This document shows, piece after piece, positions 5,515-5,958 of a stretch of DNA of 5,958 nucleotides. Made by a program: the position numbers and the translations under genes. The stretch covers positions 1-5,958 of the forward strand of contig JAQGNA010000575.1 of NCBI GenBank assembly GCA_028292075.1, in the 5' to 3' direction. Position 1 is the stretch's first letter. The number at the start of each line of letters is the position of its first letter. The stretch comes from Rhodoferax sp. (GTDB lineage Bacteria > Pseudomonadota > Gammaproteobacteria > Burkholderiales > Burkholderiaceae). The notes beneath the pieces were generated by a model, which had not been told where the DNA came from, made no database searches, and saw only the letters and a list, made by a program, of their open reading frames with translations.

Positions 5515-5535
5515 TGACCCCCAGAAGTTGGACAG
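5515..5535. repeat. IS150-like terminal inverted repeat (single end)
   Basis: TGACCCCCAGAAGTTGGACA on the + strand has the style of IS3-family (IS150 subgroup) ends, which begin with TG and read GACCCCCA...GTTGGAC. The interior would lie to the right, towards the transposase fragment, so this would be the end beyond orfB. Only about 5-10 bp separate it from the last recognisable transposase residues, which means the C-terminal half of orfB is missing. The assignment rests on memory of the family's ends; the partner end is not seen. Confidence 0.4.
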
Positions 5536-5539
5536 TTAA

Positions 5540-5803
5540 GACCGGACGCCTTGCCATGCGATACGCAACAATCTCGCCGTTGTACAGGTCCATGCAGGCC
5601 GACAGGTAGAGCTTGCGACCATTCACCTTGAACTCGGTGACGTCGGTCGCCCATTTCTGATTGGGTGCGGTCGCGTTGAAGTCGCGCTGCAGAACGTTGG
5701 GCACGTGCGCATCGCTCACGCCCGGTACATGTCGAGAGCGCTTCTTCGCCCGGATCAACGCGCGTAGCCCCATCTTTTGCATCCGACGCTGCACGTAGGT
5801 CAT
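5540..5803 (-). pseudogene. IS3-family transposase OrfB, internal fragment
   Basis: Fragment of a DDE transposase of the IS3 family. The homologous part runs from VQRRMQKMGLRALIRAKK through NVLQRDFNATAPNQKWATDV to MDLYNGEIVAYRMARRP. WATDVTEF carries the first catalytic Asp (residue 54 of the open frame). The second Asp (SDQG region) and the final Glu are missing, as are orfA and the first part of orfB, so it cannot be active. Its 5' boundary falls at about 5795-5800, directly against a tRNA 3' end: the ATG that opens the frame (5803-5801) lies in the tRNA-like sequence. Its 3' boundary is next to an IS150-like terminal repeat. It looks like a deletion derivative left after insertion next to, or recombination at, the tRNA. 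Confidence 0.8.
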
Positions 5804-5829
5804 GTGTTCGAGTCACACAGGACCCACCA
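5797..5829 (+). tRNA. tRNA 3' end fragment (variable loop to CCA), possible attachment-site copy
   Basis: The + strand has AGGTC (variable loop), a T-arm ATGTG / TTCGAGT / CACAC (5802-5818, four pairs plus one A-C mismatch), the acceptor 3' strand AGGACCC, discriminator A and a genomically encoded CCA (5827-5829). The matching 5' half would begin GGGTCCT, but the upstream sequence is transposase coding DNA, so the gene is incomplete. Integrases of many islands and prophages recombine at tRNA 3' ends and leave exactly such a fragment at the far end of the element; an IS truncating a resident tRNA gene would also give this. The isotype cannot be read because the anticodon arm is missing. Confidence 0.6.
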
Positions 5830-5847
5830 AAAATTAGGAAAGAATCG

Positions 5848-5879
5848 AGCACCTGGCACGCAAGCGCCAGGTGCTTTTC
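5848..5879 (+). terminator. Strong rho-independent terminator downstream of the tRNA end
   Basis: AGCACCTGGC (5848-5857) and GCCAGGTGCT (5866-5875) form a perfect 10-bp stem with an 8-nt loop, followed by TTTCTCTTT on the + strand. It lies 18 nt after the tRNA CCA, where a tRNA transcript terminator is expected, which supports this side being native chromosomal sequence downstream of the original tRNA gene. Confidence 0.8.
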
Positions 5880-5958
5880 TCTTTCCCGGCCGCTTCCGGC
5901 CCACACTTTTGCTGCTGCCCAAAGCCCTTCAATTTCTGCAGCGCGGCCGCGTGGTCGG
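5880..5958. other. Right edge, nothing assigned
   Basis: About 80 bp beyond the terminator. Two - strand frames are open through the window edge; one would end at TAA 5836-5834 after crossing the terminator hairpin. The terminator makes that unlikely to be a real gene end, although a convergent gene cannot be excluded. Confidence 0.3.

Noticed and set aside
5797..5829. 3' end of tmRNA
   Set aside because: The acceptor end AGGACCCACCA differs from usual tmRNA ends, and no tag-coding or pseudoknot region is present.
5481..5906. 141-codon - strand frame containing CVTRTHDLR
   Set aside because: That peptide is the typical spurious translation of the antisense of a tRNA T-arm; the frame also crosses the terminator and the transposase in the wrong frame.

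Overview
The window is GC-rich DNA of a proteobacterium. The style of the metabolic genes and of the IS66 and IS3 remnants fits Burkholderiales or Xanthomonadales, but no marker here settles the genus. It holds one intact, tightly packed three-gene sugar operon on the + strand (1672-4723). Both flanks contain decayed mobile DNA, mostly on the - strand.

Left side (1-1670). The window opens inside the 3' half of a GlxA/FtrA-type AraC-family regulator. About 330 bp with no convincing gene follow. Next is a - strand IS66-family tnpA remnant (about 784-1160) whose homology is split between two frames. An unidentified open stretch runs in frame into its 5' end (to 1406), and the GC-rich DNA up to the operon has no clear promoter.

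Centre (1672-4723). The order is a GH1-clan glycosidase, then a classical short-chain dehydrogenase/reductase (SDR) 2 nt later, then a galactose-mutarotase-like aldose 1-epimerase 17 nt later. The inferred logic is release of a sugar from a glycoside, interconversion of its anomers by the epimerase, and NAD-dependent oxidation of the proper anomer (or another alcohol of the sugar) by the SDR. The substrate cannot be read from the sequence.

Right side (4724-5958). This looks like eroded prophage or genomic-island DNA on the - strand. Read leftwards from 5829 it contains: a tRNA 3' end (T-arm to CCA) with its own terminator beyond it; a truncated IS3-family transposase fragment directly against the tRNA piece; an IS150-like terminal sequence; an unassigned open frame; two very small membrane-peptide genes overlapping by TGATG; a hairpin; a plausible sigma70 promoter; and a 70-codon frame resembling the N-terminus of phage Gp49-family proteins but lacking a start codon. 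A tRNA 3' end beside phage and IS debris suggests the edge of an integrated element (attR-like), though IS-mediated truncation of a tRNA gene would look similar. I see no clearly new multi-gene system. The overlapping membrane peptides and the tRNA junction deserve the most attention.
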